From Coriaria nepalensis (lineage: Eukaryota; Streptophyta; Magnoliopsida; Cucurbitales; Coriariaceae), in NCBI GenBank assembly GCA_027186245.1, contig CP114482.1, positions 23,455,209-23,519,208 of the forward strand: 64,000 bases of DNA, in the 5' to 3' direction. This document shows positions 1 to 11,311 of the stretch, piece by piece. Made by a program: the position numbers and the translations under genes. Every line of letters starts with the position of its first letter. The first letter of the stretch is position 1. Under the pieces are notes generated by a model, which had not been told where the DNA came from, made no database searches, and saw only the letters and a program-made list of their open reading frames with translations.

Positions 1-1259
1 TGCTTTTTAATGCTAAAATAATGCATTGTTGTCTTCAATAGATTAATTACAAGTTATGTGAGAAAATAATATTTGAAGGGCGAAAATAGAATTCGTTCGA
101 ACTAAGTTAGAATGATTTAATGACTAGAAGAGACTCAGTGACATGACTTCAAGGCTAAACAAATGCATTGTTGCCTATAATAGATCAACTGCAAGTTATG
201 CACGAAAGTCATGTTTAAATGCCGAATTTCATACGAAGTGATTTAGAATGATTTACTGACTAAAAAAGACGCAAAAATATGACTTTAATGCTAAAAAAAT
301 GCATAGTTGACGTCAATAGATCAATTGCAAATTATGCATGAAGATGGCGTTTAAAATGCAAAAAGAGAATTGGTTCGAAGTGCCTTCAAACAATTTAATG
401 ATTGAAAAGACTGAGTGATATGCTTTTTAATGCTAAAATAATGCATTGTTGTCTTCAATAGATTAATTACAAGTTATGTAAGAAAATAATATTTGAATGG
501 TGAAAATAGAATTCGTTCGAACTAATTTAGAATGATTCAATGACTAGAAGAGACTCCGTGACATGAATTTATGGCTAAAGAAATGCATTGTTCCCTATAA
601 TAGATCAACTGCAAGTTATGCACGAAAGTCATGTTTAAATGACGAATTTCATACGAAGTGATTTAGAATGATTTACTGACTAAAAGAGACGCAAAAATAT
701 GGCTTGAACGGTAAAAAAATGCAGAGTTGCCATTAATAGATCAATTGCAAGTTATGCACGAAAGTCGCGTTTTAAATGCAAAAAGAGAATTGGTTCGAAG
801 TGCCTTCAAACAATTTAATGATTGAAAAGACTGAGTGATATGCTTTTTAATGCTAAAATAATGCATTGTTGTCTTCAATAGATTAATTACAAGTTTTGTA
901 AGAAAATAATGTTTGAAGGGCAAAAATAGAATTCGTTCGAATTAATTTAGAATGATTTAATGACTAAAAGAGACTCAATGACATGACTGTAAGGCTAAAC
1001 AAATGCATTGTTGCCTTCAATAGATCTACTGCAAGTTACGCACGAAAGTCATGTTTAAAAACCGAATTTCGTTCGAAGTGATTTAGAATGATTTACTGAC
1101 TAAAAGAGACGCAAAAATATGACTTGAACGCTAAAAAAGGCATAGTTGCCATCAATAGATCAATTGCAAGTTATGCACGAAAGTCGCGTTTTAAATGCAA
1201 AAAGAGAATTGGTTCGAAGTGCCTTCAAACAATTTAATGATTGAAAAGACTGAGTGATA
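1..1259 (+). repeat. Three mixed units at left edge
   Basis: Units start at 1, 421 and 841. The first carries a C2-type end with an unusual gttgacgtcaatag near 306. The second has aatggtgaaaatag, tttatggctaaag and cggtaaaaaaatgcag. The third has gttttgtaag and tctactgc. The second and third reappear in the same order about 10.9 kb downstream at 11312-12151, including the rare variants, so the left edge is not a distinct domain. There is no coding content. A minus-strand open frame of 60 codons at 741-923 is a by-product of the repeat. Confidence 0.85.
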
Positions 1260-3348
1260 TGCTTTTTAATGCTAAAATAATGCATTGTTGTCTTCAATAG
1301 ATTGCTTGCAAGTTATGTAAGAAAATAATGTTTGAAGGGCGAAAATAGAATTCGGTCGAATTAATTAAGAATGATTTAATGACTAAAAGAGACTCAATGA
1401 CATTACTTTAAGGCTAAACAAATGCATTGTTCCCTTCAATAGATCTACTGCAAGTTACGCACGAAAGTCATGTTTAAAAACTGAATTTCGTTCGAAGTGA
1501 TTTAGAATGATTTATTGACTAAAAGAGACGCAAAAATATGACTTGAACGCAAAAAAATGCAGAATTGCCATCAATTGATCAATTGCAAGTTATGCACGAA
1601 AGTCGCATTTTAAATGCAAAAAGAGAATTGGTTCGGAGTGCCTTCAAACAATTTAATGATTGAAAAGACTGAGTGATATGCTTTTTAATGCTAAAATAAT
1701 GCATTGTTGTCTTTAATAGATTAATTACAAGTTATGTAAGAAAATATTGTTTGAAGGGCAAAAATAGAATTCGTTCGAATTAATTTAGAATGATTTAATG
1801 ACTAAAAGAGATTCAATGACATGACTTTAAGGCTAAACAAATGCATTGTTGCCTTCAATAGATCAACTGCAAGTTACGTACGAAAGTCATGTTTAAAGGC
1901 CGAATTTCGTTCGAAATGATTTAGAATGATTTACTGACTAAAAGAGACGCAAAAATATGGCTTGAACGCTAAAAAAGGCAGAGTTGCCATCAATAGATCA
2001 ATTGCAAGTTATGCACGAAAGTCGCGTTTTAAATGCAAAAAGAGAATTGGTTCGAAGTGCCTTCAAACAATTTAATGATTGAAAAGACTGAGTGATATGC
2101 TTTTTAATGCTAAAATAATGCATTGTTGTCTTCAATAGATTGCTTGCAAGTTATGTAAGAAAATAATGTTTGAAGGGCGAAAATAGAATTCGGTCGAATT
2201 AATTTAGAATGATTTAATGACTAAAAGAGACTCAATGACATGACTTTAAGGCTAAACAAATGCATTGTTCCCTTCAATAGATCTACTGCAAGTTACGCAC
2301 GAAAGTCATGTTTAAAAACTGAATTTCGTTCGAAGTGATTTAGAATGATTTATTGACTAAAAGAGACGCAAAAATATGACTTGAACGCTAAAAAATGCAG
2401 AATTGCCATCAATAGATCAATTGCAAGTTATGCACGAAAGTCGCGTTTTAAATGCAAAAAGAGAATTGGTTCGAAGTGCCTTCAAACAATTTAATGATTG
2501 AAAAGACTGAGTGATATGCTTTTTAATGCTAAAATAATGCATTGTTGTCTTCAATAGATTAATTACAAGTTATGTAAGAAAATATTGTTTGAAGGGCAAA
2601 AATAGAATTCGTTCGAATTAATTTAGAATGATTTAATGACTAAAAGAGATTCAATGACATGACTTTAAGGCTAAACAAATGCATTGTTGCCTTCAATAGA
2701 TCAACTGCAAGTTACGTACGAAAGTCATGTTTAAAGGCCGAATTTCGTTCGAAATGATTTAGAATGATTTACTGACTAAAAGAGACGCAAAAATATGGCT
2801 TGAACGCTAGCAGAGTTGCCATCAATAGATCAATTGCAAGTTATGCACGAAAGTCGCGTTTTAAATGCAAAAAGAGAATTGGTTCGAAGTGCCTTCAAAC
2901 AATTTAATGATTGAAAAGACTGAGTGATATGCTTTTTAATGCTAAAATAATGCATTGTTGTCTTCAATAGATTGCTTGCAAGTTATGTAAGAAAATAATG
3001 TTTGAAGGGCGAAAATAGAATTCGGTCGAATTAATTTAGAATGATTTAATGACTAAAAGAGACTCAATGACATGACTTTAAGGCTAAACAAATGCATTGT
3101 TCCCTTCAATAGATCTACTGCAAGTTACGCACGAAAGTCATGTTTAAAAACTGAATTTCGTTCGAAGTGATTTAGAATGATTTATTGACTAAAAGAGACG
3201 CAAAAATATGACTTGAACGCTAAAAAATGCAGAATTGCCATCAATAGATCAATTGCAAGTTATGCACGAAAGTCGCGTTTTAAATGCAAAAAGAGAATTG
3301 GTTCGAAGTGCCTTCAAACCATTTAATGATTGAAAAGACTAAGCGATA
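1260..3348 (+). repeat. Two-unit HOR (about 838 bp), 2.5 copies
   Basis: Units at 1260, 2098 and 2930 share agattgcttgcaagttatg, gaattcggtcgaatt, tgttcccttcaatag and tctactgc. Units at 1679 and 2517 instead share attaattacaag, aatattgtttgaag and ttacgtacg. The two types alternate, so the period is two 420-bp units (six monomers). The unit at 2517 is 413 bp long because about six bases are missing from the A-run near 2808. The alternation stops at 3349, where a different unit type follows. Confidence 0.88.
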
Positions 3349-5024
3349 TGCTTTTTAATGCTAAAATAATGCATTGTTGTCTTCAATAGATTAATTACAA
3401 GTTATGTAAGAAAATAATATTTGAAGGGCGAAAATAGAATTCGTTCGAACTAATTTAGAATGATTTAATGACTAGAAGAGACTCAGTGACATGACTTTAA
3501 GGCTAAACAAATGCATTGTTGCCTATAATGGATCAACTGCAAGTTATGCACGAAAGTCATGTTTAAATGCCGAATTTCATACGAAGTGATTTAGAATGAT
3601 TTACTGACTAAAAGAGATGCAAAAATATGGCTTGAACGCTAAAAAATGCAGAGTTCCCATCAATAGATCAATTGCAAGTTATGCACGAAAGTCGCGTTTT
3701 AAATGCAAAAAGAGAATTGGTTCGAAGTGCCTTCAAACAATTTAATGATTGAAAAGACTGAGTGATATGCTTTTTAATGCTAAAATAATGCATTGTTGTC
3801 TTCAATAGATTAATTACAAGTTATGTAAGAAAATATTGTTTGAAGGGCAAAAATAGAATTCGTTCGAATTAATTTAGAATGATTTAATGACTAAAAGAGA
3901 TTCAATGACATGACTTTAAGGCTAAACAAATGCATTGTTTCCTTCAATAGATCAACTGCAAGTTACGTACGAAAGTCATGTTTAAAGGCCGAATTTGGTT
4001 CGAAATGATTTAGAATGATTTACTGACTAAAAGAGACGCAAAAATATGGCTTGAACGCTAAAAAAGGCAGAGTTGCCATCAATAGATCAATTGCAAGTTA
4101 TGCACGAAAGTCGCGTTTTAAATGCAAAAAGAGAATTGGTTCGAAGTGCCTTCAAACAATTTAATGATTGAAAAGACTGAGTGATATGCTTTTTAATGCT
4201 AAAATAATGCATTGTTGTCTTCAATAGATTAATTACAAGTTATGTAAGAAAATATTGTTTGAAGGGCAAAAATAGAATTCGTTCGAATTAATTTAGAATG
4301 ATTTAATGACTAAAAGAGATTCAATGACATGACTTTAAGGCTAAACAAATGCATTGTTGCCTTCAATAGATCAACTGCAAGTTACGTATGAAAGTCATGT
4401 ATAAAGGCAGAATTTCGTTCGAAATGATTTAGAATGATTTACTGACTAAAAGAGACGCAAAAATATGGCTTGAACGCTAAAAAAGGCAGAGTTGCCATCA
4501 ATAGATCAATTGCAAGTTATGCACGAAAGTCGCGTTTTAAATGCAAAAAGAGAATTGGTTCGGAGTGCCTTCAAACAATTTAATGATTGAAAAGACTGAG
4601 TGATATGCTTTTTAATGCTAAAATAATGCATTGTTGTCTTTAATAGATTAATTACAAGTTATGTAAGAAAATATTGTTTGAAGGGCAAAAATAGAATTCG
4701 TTCGAATTAATTTAGAATTATTTAATGACTAAAAGAGATTCAATGACATGACTTTAAGGCTAAACAAATGCATTGTTGCCTTCAATAGATCAACTGCAAG
4801 TTACGTACGAAAGTCATGTTTAAAGGCCGAATTTCGTTCGAAATGATTTAGAATGATTTACTGACTAAAAGACACGCAAAAATATGGCTTGAATGCTAAA
4901 AAAGGCAGAGTTGCCATCAATAGATCAATTGCAAGTTATGCACGAAAGTCGCGTTTTAAATGCAAAAAGAGAATTGGTTCGAAGTGCCTTCAAACAATTT
5001 AATGATTGAAAAGACTGAGTGATA
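3349..5024 (+). repeat. Four units, mostly homogeneous
   Basis: The unit at 3349 is of the aatatttgaa/ctagaagag type. The units at 3768, 4187 and 4606 are all of the aatattgtttgaag/gattcaatg/ttacgta type and differ from each other by only a few scattered bases, such as ggttcggag near 4558 and agacacgc near 4871. No longer period is evident. There is no gene content. Confidence 0.8.
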
Positions 5025-5443
5025 TGCTTTTTAATGCTAAAATAATGCATTGTTGTCTTCAATAGATTAATTACAAGTTATGTAAGAAAATATTGTTTGA
5101 AGGGCAAAAATAGAATTCGTTCGAATTAATTTAGAATGATTTAATGACTGAAAGAGATTCAATGACATGACTTTAAGGCTAAACAAATGCATTGTTGCCT
5201 TCAATAGATCAACTGCAAGTTACGTATGAAAGTCATGTTTAAAGGCCGAATTTCGTTCGAAATGATTTAGAATGATTTACTGACTAAAAGAGACGCAAAA
5301 ATATGGCTTGAACGCTAAAAAAGGCAGAGTTGCCATCAATAGATCAATTGCAAGTTATGCACGAAAGTCGCGTTTTAAATGCAAAAAGAGAATTGGTTCG
5401 AAGTGCCTTCAAACAATTTAATGATTGAAAAGACTGAGTGATA

Positions 5444-5586
5444 TGCTTTTTAATGCTAAAATAATGCATTGTTGTCTTCAATAGATTAATTACAAGTTAT
5501 GTAAGAAAATATTGTTTGAAGGGCAAAAATAGAATTCGTTCGAATTAATTTAGAATGATTTAATGACTGAAAGAGATTCAATGACA
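5444..5586 (+). repeat. Monomer A (representative copy, 143 bp)
   Basis: This is the first third of a typical unit, and it recurs once per 420 bp. It starts with tgctttttaatgct, continues through tgcattgttgtcttcaatag and an EcoRI-type GAATTC site, and ends near gattcaatgaca. It aligns with B and C along its whole length at roughly 70-80% identity by eye. Shared blocks are the TAAA/ATGCA start, the AATAGAT core, the TTCGAA block and ATTTAATGA. Three main variants occur: one with aatatttgaa, cgaactaat and ctagaagagactcag; one with gtttgaagggc, cgaattaat and gagattcaatg; and one with the ggtcgaatt core. The T5 run near its start is almost invariant across the window. Confidence 0.9.
5533..5546. 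other. 14-bp dyad in monomer A (representative)
   Basis: AATTCG-TT-CGAATT is a perfect inverted repeat with 6-bp arms and a 2-bp centre. It recurs in every A monomer of this variant; in the ggtcgaatt variant the centre is GT and the arms stay intact. In the cgaactaat variant the arms shrink to 4 bp. It overlaps the GAATTC site. Whether any protein binds it is unknown. The symmetry is seen directly, and function is conjecture. Confidence 0.6.
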
Positions 5587-5722
5587 TGACTTTAAGGCTA
5601 AACAAATGCATTGTTGCCTTCAATAGATCAACTGCAAGTTACGTACGAAAGTCATGTTTAAAGGCCGAATTTCGTTCGAAATGATTTAGAATGATTTACT
5701 GACTAAAAGAGACGCAAAAATA
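5587..5722 (+). repeat. Monomer B (representative copy, 136 bp)
   Basis: This is the second third of the unit, from tgactttaaggct to gacgcaaaaata. It is shorter than A and C because it lacks about five bases of A-rich sequence before the TTCG block: A and C read gcaaaaa-agaatt where B reads gccgaattt. Three main variants occur. One has cctataatag and aatttcatacgaagtg. One has ccttcaatag, ttacgtacgaaag and ttcgttcgaaatg. One has ttacgcacg and ttcgttcgaagtg. The variants tend to travel with particular A and C variants, which allows exchanges between units to be traced. Confidence 0.9.
5669..5682. other. 14-bp dyad in monomer B (representative)
   Basis: ATTTCG-TT-CGAAAT is a perfect inverted repeat at the position homologous to the dyad in A. 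Compared with A, the fifth arm pair is changed on both sides (A-T to T-A), so symmetry is kept. In B variants with ttcgttcgaagtg the arms are 4 bp, and in ttcatacgaagtg they are broken. The C monomer retains only TTCGAA. Confidence 0.55.
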
Positions 5723-5862
5723 TGGCTTGAACGCTAAAAAAGGCAGAGTTGCCATCAATTGATCAATTGCAAGTTATGCACGAAAGTCGCGTTTTAAATG
5801 CAAAAAGAGAATTGGTTCGAAGTGCCTTCAAACAATTTAATGATTGAAAAGACTGAGTGATA
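5723..5862 (+). repeat. Monomer C (representative copy, 140 bp)
   Basis: This is the last third of the unit, from tggcttgaacgct to gactgagtgata. Two main variants occur. C1 has gcaagttatgcacgaaag followed by tcgcgttttaaatg, and accounts for 419-bp units. C2 has gcaaattatgcatgaag followed by atggcgttctaaatg, usually preceded by atgactttaaggctaaaa, and accounts for 420-bp units. The segment ggttcgaagtgccttcaaac is conserved in nearly every unit. A third variant, with gcaattaaagtagcg, is confined to units near 49.8, 50.2, 54.4, 54.8, 59.0 and 59.4 kb and to a 6-bp deletion near the end of the same units. Confidence 0.9.
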
Positions 5863-7538
5863 TGCTTTTTAATGCTAAAATAATGCATTGTTGTCTTCAA
5901 TAGATTAATTACAAGTTATGTAAGAAAATAATGTTTGAAGGGCAAAAATAGAATTCGTTCGAATTAAATTAGAATGATTTAATGACTAAAAGAGATTCAA
6001 TGACATGACTTTAAGGCTAAACAAATGCATCGTTGCCTTCAATAGATCAACTGCAAGTTACGTACGAAAGTCATGTTTAAAGGCCGAATTTCGTTCGAAA
6101 TGATTTAGAATGATTTACTGACTAAAAGAGACGCAAAAATATGGCTTGAACGCGAAAAAAGGCAGAGTTGCCATCAATAGATCAATTGCAAGTTATGCAC
6201 GAAAGTCGCGTTTTAAATGCAAAAAGAGAATTGGTTCGAAGTGCCTTCAAACAATTTAATGATTGAAAAGACTGAGTGATATGCTTTTTAATGCTAAAAT
6301 AATGCATTGTTGTCTTCAATAGATTAATTACAAGTTATGTAAGAAAATATTGTTTGAAGGGCAAAAATAGAATTCGTTCGAATTAATTTAGAATGATTTA
6401 ATGACTGAAAGAGATTCAATGACATGACTTTAAGGCTAAACAAATGCATTGTTGCCTTCAATAGATCAACTGCAAGTTACGTATGAAAGTCATGTTTAAA
6501 GGCCGAATTTCGTTCGAAATGATTTAGAATGATTTACTGACTAAAAGAGACGCAAAAATATGGCTTGAACGCTAAAAAAGGCAGAGTTGCCATCAATAGA
6601 TCAATTGCAAGTTATGCACGAAAGTCGCGTTTTAAATGCAAAAAGATTATTGGTTCGAAGTGCCTTCAAACAATTTAATGATTGAAAAGACTGAGTGATA
6701 TGCTTTTTAATGCTAAAATAATGCATTGTTGTCTTCAATAGATTAATTACAAGTTATGTAAGAAAATATTGTTTGAAGGGCAAAAATAGAATTCGTTCGA
6801 ATTAATTTAGAATGATTTAATGACTAAAAGAGATTCAATGACATGACTTTAAGGCTAAACAAATGCATTGTTGCCTTCAATGGATCAACTGCAAGTTACG
6901 TACGAAAGTCATGTTTAAAGGCCGAATTTCGTTCGAAATGATTTAGAATGATTTACTGACTAAAAGAGACGCAAAAATATGGCTTGAACGCTAAAAAAGG
7001 CAGAGTTGCCATCAGTTGATCAATTGCAAGTTATGCACGAAAGTCGCGTTTTAAATGCAAAAAGAGAATTGGTTCGAAGTGCCTTCAAACAATTTAATGA
7101 TTGAAAAGACTGAGTGATATGCTTTTTAATGCTAAAATAATGCATTGTTGTCTTCAATAGATTAATTACAAGTTATGTAAGAAAATAATGTTTGAAGGGC
7201 AAAAATAGAATTCGTTCGAATTAAATTAGAATGATTTAATGACTAAAAGAGATTCAATGACATGACTTTAAGGCTAAACAAATGCATCGTTGCCTTCAAT
7301 AGATCAACTGCAAGTTACGTACGAAAGTCATGTTTAAAGGCCGAATTTCGTTCGAAATGATTTAGAATGATTTACTGACTAAAAGAGACGCAAAAATATG
7401 GCTTGAACGCGAAAAAAGGCAGAGTTGCCATCAATAGATCAATTGCAAGTTATGCACGAAAGTCGCGTTTTAAATGCAAAAAGAGAATTGGTTCGAAGTG
7501 CCTTCAAACAATTTAATGATTGAAAAGACTGAGTGATA

Positions 7539-7957
7539 TGCTTTTTAATGCTAAAATAATGCATTGTTGTCTTCAATAGATTAATTACAAGTTATGTAAG
7601 AAAATAATGTTTGAAGGGCGAAAATAGAATTCGGTCGAATTAATTTAGAATGATTTAAAGACTAAAAGAGATTCAATGACATGACTTTAAGGCTAAACAA
7701 ATGCATTGTTGCCTTCAATGGATCAACTGCAAGTTACGTACGAAAGTCATGTTTAAAGGCCGAATTTCGGTCGAAATGATTTAGAATGATTTACTGACGA
7801 AAAGAGACGCAAAAATATGGCTTGAACGCTAAAAAATGTAGAGTTGCCATCAATAGATCAATTGCAAGTTATGCACGAAAGTCGCGTTTTAAATGCAAGA
7901 AGGGAATTGGTTCGAAGTGCCTTCAAACAATTTAATGACTGAAAAGACTGAGTGATA
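7539..7957 (+). repeat. Single transitional unit
   Basis: This unit carries gaattcggtcgaatt, aaagactaaaagag, ttcggtcgaaatg and gacgaaaag near 7796. Parts of this combination occur elsewhere but not next to each other in the flanking HORs. It separates two different three-unit repeats. Confidence 0.7.
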
Positions 7958-10900
7958 TGCTTTTTAATGCTAAAATAATGCATTGTTGTCTTCAATAGAT
8001 TAATTACAAGTTATGTAAGAAAATAATGTTTGAAGGGCAAAAATAGAATTCGGTCGAATTAATTTATAATCATTTAAAGACTAAAAGAGACTCAATGACA
8101 CGACTTTAAGGCTAAACAAATGCATTGTTACCTTCAATAGATGAACTGCAAATTATGCCCGAAAGTCATGTTTAAATGCCGAATTTCATACGAAGTGATT
8201 TAGAATGATTTATTGACTAAAAAAGAAGCAAAAATATGACTTTAAGGCTAAAAAAATGCATAGTTGCCATCAATAGATCAATTGCAAATTATGCATGAAG
8301 ATGGCGTTCTAAATGGAAAAAGGGAATTGGTTCGAAGTGCCTTCAAACAATTTAATGATTGAAAAGACTGAGTGATATGCTTTTTAATGCTAAAATAATG
8401 CATTGTTGTCTTCAATAGATTAATTACAAGTTATGTAAGAAAATATTGTTTGAAGGGCAAAAATAGAATTCGTTCGAATTAATTTAGAATGATTTAATGA
8501 CTAAAAGAGATTCAATGACATGACTTTAAGGCTAAACAAATGCATTGTTGCCTTCAATAGATCAACTGCAAGTTACGTACGAAAGTCATGTTTAAAGGCC
8601 GAATTTCGTTCGAAATGATTTAGAATGATTTACTGACTAAAAGAGACGCAAAAATATGGCTTGAACGCTAAAAAATGCAGAGTTGCCATCAATAGATCAA
8701 TTGCAAGTTATGCACGAAAGTCGCGTTTTAAATGGAAAAAGAGAATTGGTTCGAAGTGCCTTCCAACAATTTAATGATTGAAAAGACTGAGTGATATGCT
8801 TTTTAATGCTAAAATAATGCATTGTTGTCTTCAATAGATTAATTACAAGTGTTGTAAGAAAATAATATTTGAATGGCGAAAATAGAATTCGTTCGAACTA
8901 ATTTAGAATGATTTAATGACTACAAGAGACTCCGTGACATGAATTTAAGGCTAAAGAAATGCATTGTTCCCTATAATAGATCAACTGCAAGTTATGCACG
9001 AAAGTCATGTTTAAATGCCGAATTTCATACGAAGTGATTTAGAATGATTTACTGACTAAAAGAGACACAAAAATATGGCTTGAACGCTAAAAAAGGCAGA
9101 GTTGCCATCAATAGATCAATTGCAAGTTATGCACGAAACTCGCGTTTTAAATGCAAAAAGAGAATTGGTTCGAAGTGCCTTCAAACAATTTAATGATTGA
9201 AAAGACTGAGTGATATGCTTTTTAATGCTAAAATAATCCATTGTTGTCTTCAATAGATTAATTACAAGTTATGTAAGAAAATAATATTTGAATGGCGAAA
9301 ATAGAATTCGTTCGAACTAATTTAGAATGATTTAATGACTAAAAGAGATTCAATGACATTACTTTAAGGCTAAACAAATGCATTGTTGCCTATAATAGAT
9401 CAACTGCAAGTTATGCCCGAAAGTCATGTTTAAATGCCGAATTTCATACGAAGTGATTTAGAATGATTTATTGACTAAAAAAGACGCAAAAATATGACTT
9501 TAAGGCTAAAAAAATGCATAGTTGCCATCAATAGATCAATTGCAAATTATGCATGAAGATGGCGTTCTAAATGGAAAAAGGGAATTGGTTCGAAGTGCCT
9601 TCAAACAATTTAATGATTGAAAAGACTGAGTGATATGCTTTTTAATGCTAAAATAATGCATAGTTGTCTTCAATAGATTAATTACAAGTTATGTAAGAAA
9701 ATATTGTTTGAAGGGCAAAAATAGAATTCGTTCGAATTAATTTAGAATGATTTAATGACTAAAAGAGATTCAATGACATGACTTTAAGGCTAAACAAATG
9801 CATTGTTGCCTTCAATAGATCAACTGCAAGTTACGTACGAAAGTCATGTTTAAAGGCCGAATTTCGTTCGAAATGATTTAGAATGATTTACTGACTAAAA
9901 GAGACGCAAAAATATGGCTTGAACGCTAAAAAATGCAGAGTTGCCATCAATAGATCAATTGCAAGTTATGCACGAAAGTCGCGTTTTAAATGGAAAAAGA
10001 GAATTGGTTCGAAGTGCCTTCCAACAATTTAATGATTGAAAAGACTGAGTGATATGCTTTTTAATGCTAAAATAATGCATTGTTGTCTTCAATAGATTAA
10101 TTACAAGTGTTGTAAGAAAATAATATTTGAATGGCGAAAATAGAATTCGTTCGAACTAATTTAGAATGATTTAATGACTACAAGAGACTCCGTGACATGA
10201 ATTTAAGGCTAAAGAAATGCATTGTTCCCTATAATAGATCAACTGCAAGTTATGCACGAAAGTCATGTTTAAATGCCGAATTTCATACGAAGTGATTTAG
10301 AATGATTTACTGACTAAAAGAGACACAAAAATATGGCTTGAACGCTAAAAAAGGCAGAGTTGCCATCAATAGATCAATTGCAAGTTATGCACGAAACTCG
10401 CGTTTTAAATGCAAAAAGAGAATTGGTTCGAAGTGCCTTCAAACAATTTAATGATTGAAAAGACTGAGTGATATGCTTTTTAATGCTAAAATAATGCATT
10501 GTTGTCTTCAATAGATTAATTACAAGTTATGTAAGAAAATATTGTTTGAAGGGCAAAAATAGAATTCGTTCGAATTAATTTAGAATGATTTAATGACTAA
10601 AAGAGATTCAATGACATGACTTTAAGGCTAAACAAATGCATTGTTGCCTTCAATAGATCAACTGCAAGTTACGTATGAAAGTCATGTTTAAAGGCCGAAT
10701 TTCGTTCGAAATGATTTAGAATGATTTACTGACTAAAAGAGACGCAAAAATATGGCTTGAACGCTAAAAAATGCAGAGTTGCCATCAATAGATCAATTGC
10801 AAGTTATGCACGAAAGTCGCGTTTTAAATGGAAAAAGAGAATTGGTTCGAAGTGCCTTCCAACAATTTAATGATTGAAAAGACTGAGTGATATGCTTTTT

Positions 10901-11311
10901 AATGCTAAAATAATGCATTGTTGTCTTCAATAGATTAATTACAAGTGTTGTAAGAAAATAATATTTGAATGGCGAAAATAGAATTCGTTCGAACTAATTT
11001 AGAATGATTTAATGACTACAAGAGACTCCGTGACATGAATTTAAGGCTAAAGAAATGCATTGTTCCCTATAATAGATCAACTGCAAGTTATGCACGAAAG
11101 TCATGTTTAAATGCCGAATTTCATACGAAGTGATTTAGAATGATTTACTGACTAAAACAGACACAAAAATATGGCTTGAACGCTAAAAAAGGCAGAGTTG
11201 CCATCAATAGATCAATTGCAAGTTATGCACGAAAGTCGCGTTTTAAATGAAAAAAGAGAATTGGTTCGAAGTGCCTTCCAACAATTTAATGATTGAAAAG
11301 ACTGAGTGATA
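7958..11311 (+). repeat. Three-unit HOR R-P-Q, R-P-Q, P-Q
   Basis: Units at 7958 and 9216 (R) share atgcccgaaagtc and ggcgttctaaatggaaaaag. Units at 8378, 9636 and 10474 (P) share aatattgtttgaag with aaatggaaaaagag and gccttccaac. Units at 8797, 10055 and 10893 (Q) share acaagtgttgtaag, ctacaagagactccg and gacacaaaaata. The order is R-P-Q, R-P-Q, P-Q. The third round lacks R, as expected from unequal exchange between PQ segments. Confidence 0.87.

Larger units (their letters stand above)
5025..7538 (+). repeat. Three-unit HOR (1257 bp), two copies
   Basis: Unit pairs 5025/6282, 5444/6701 and 5863/7120 share private variants at an offset of 1257 bp. The first pair shares ctgaaagag with acgtatgaaag. 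The second shares a changed tca(a/g)ttgatcaattgc. The third shares attaaattagaatg, gcatcgttgcc and gaacgcgaaaaaagg. The copies therefore arose by duplication of a three-unit (nine-monomer) block, with few later changes. Confidence 0.85.

Noticed and set aside
741..923. Minus-strand open frame of 60 codons
   Set aside because: It lies across a C monomer and the next A. A nearly identical frame appears at 11631-11813, where the units are duplicates. Most other units break it with stops, and nothing resembles a known protein or a codon-conserved pattern.
5533..5546. Bacterial-type operator or terminator
   Set aside because: The dyad is short with a 2-bp centre, recurs in every unit without any gene nearby, and has no T-tract directly after it.
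5668..5684. CENP-B box-like sequence at ttcgttcgaaatgatt
   Set aside because: The TTCG half and the central A fit the mammalian CENP-B box, but the required CGGG half reads TGAT. About half of the essential bases are missing, so I do not call it.
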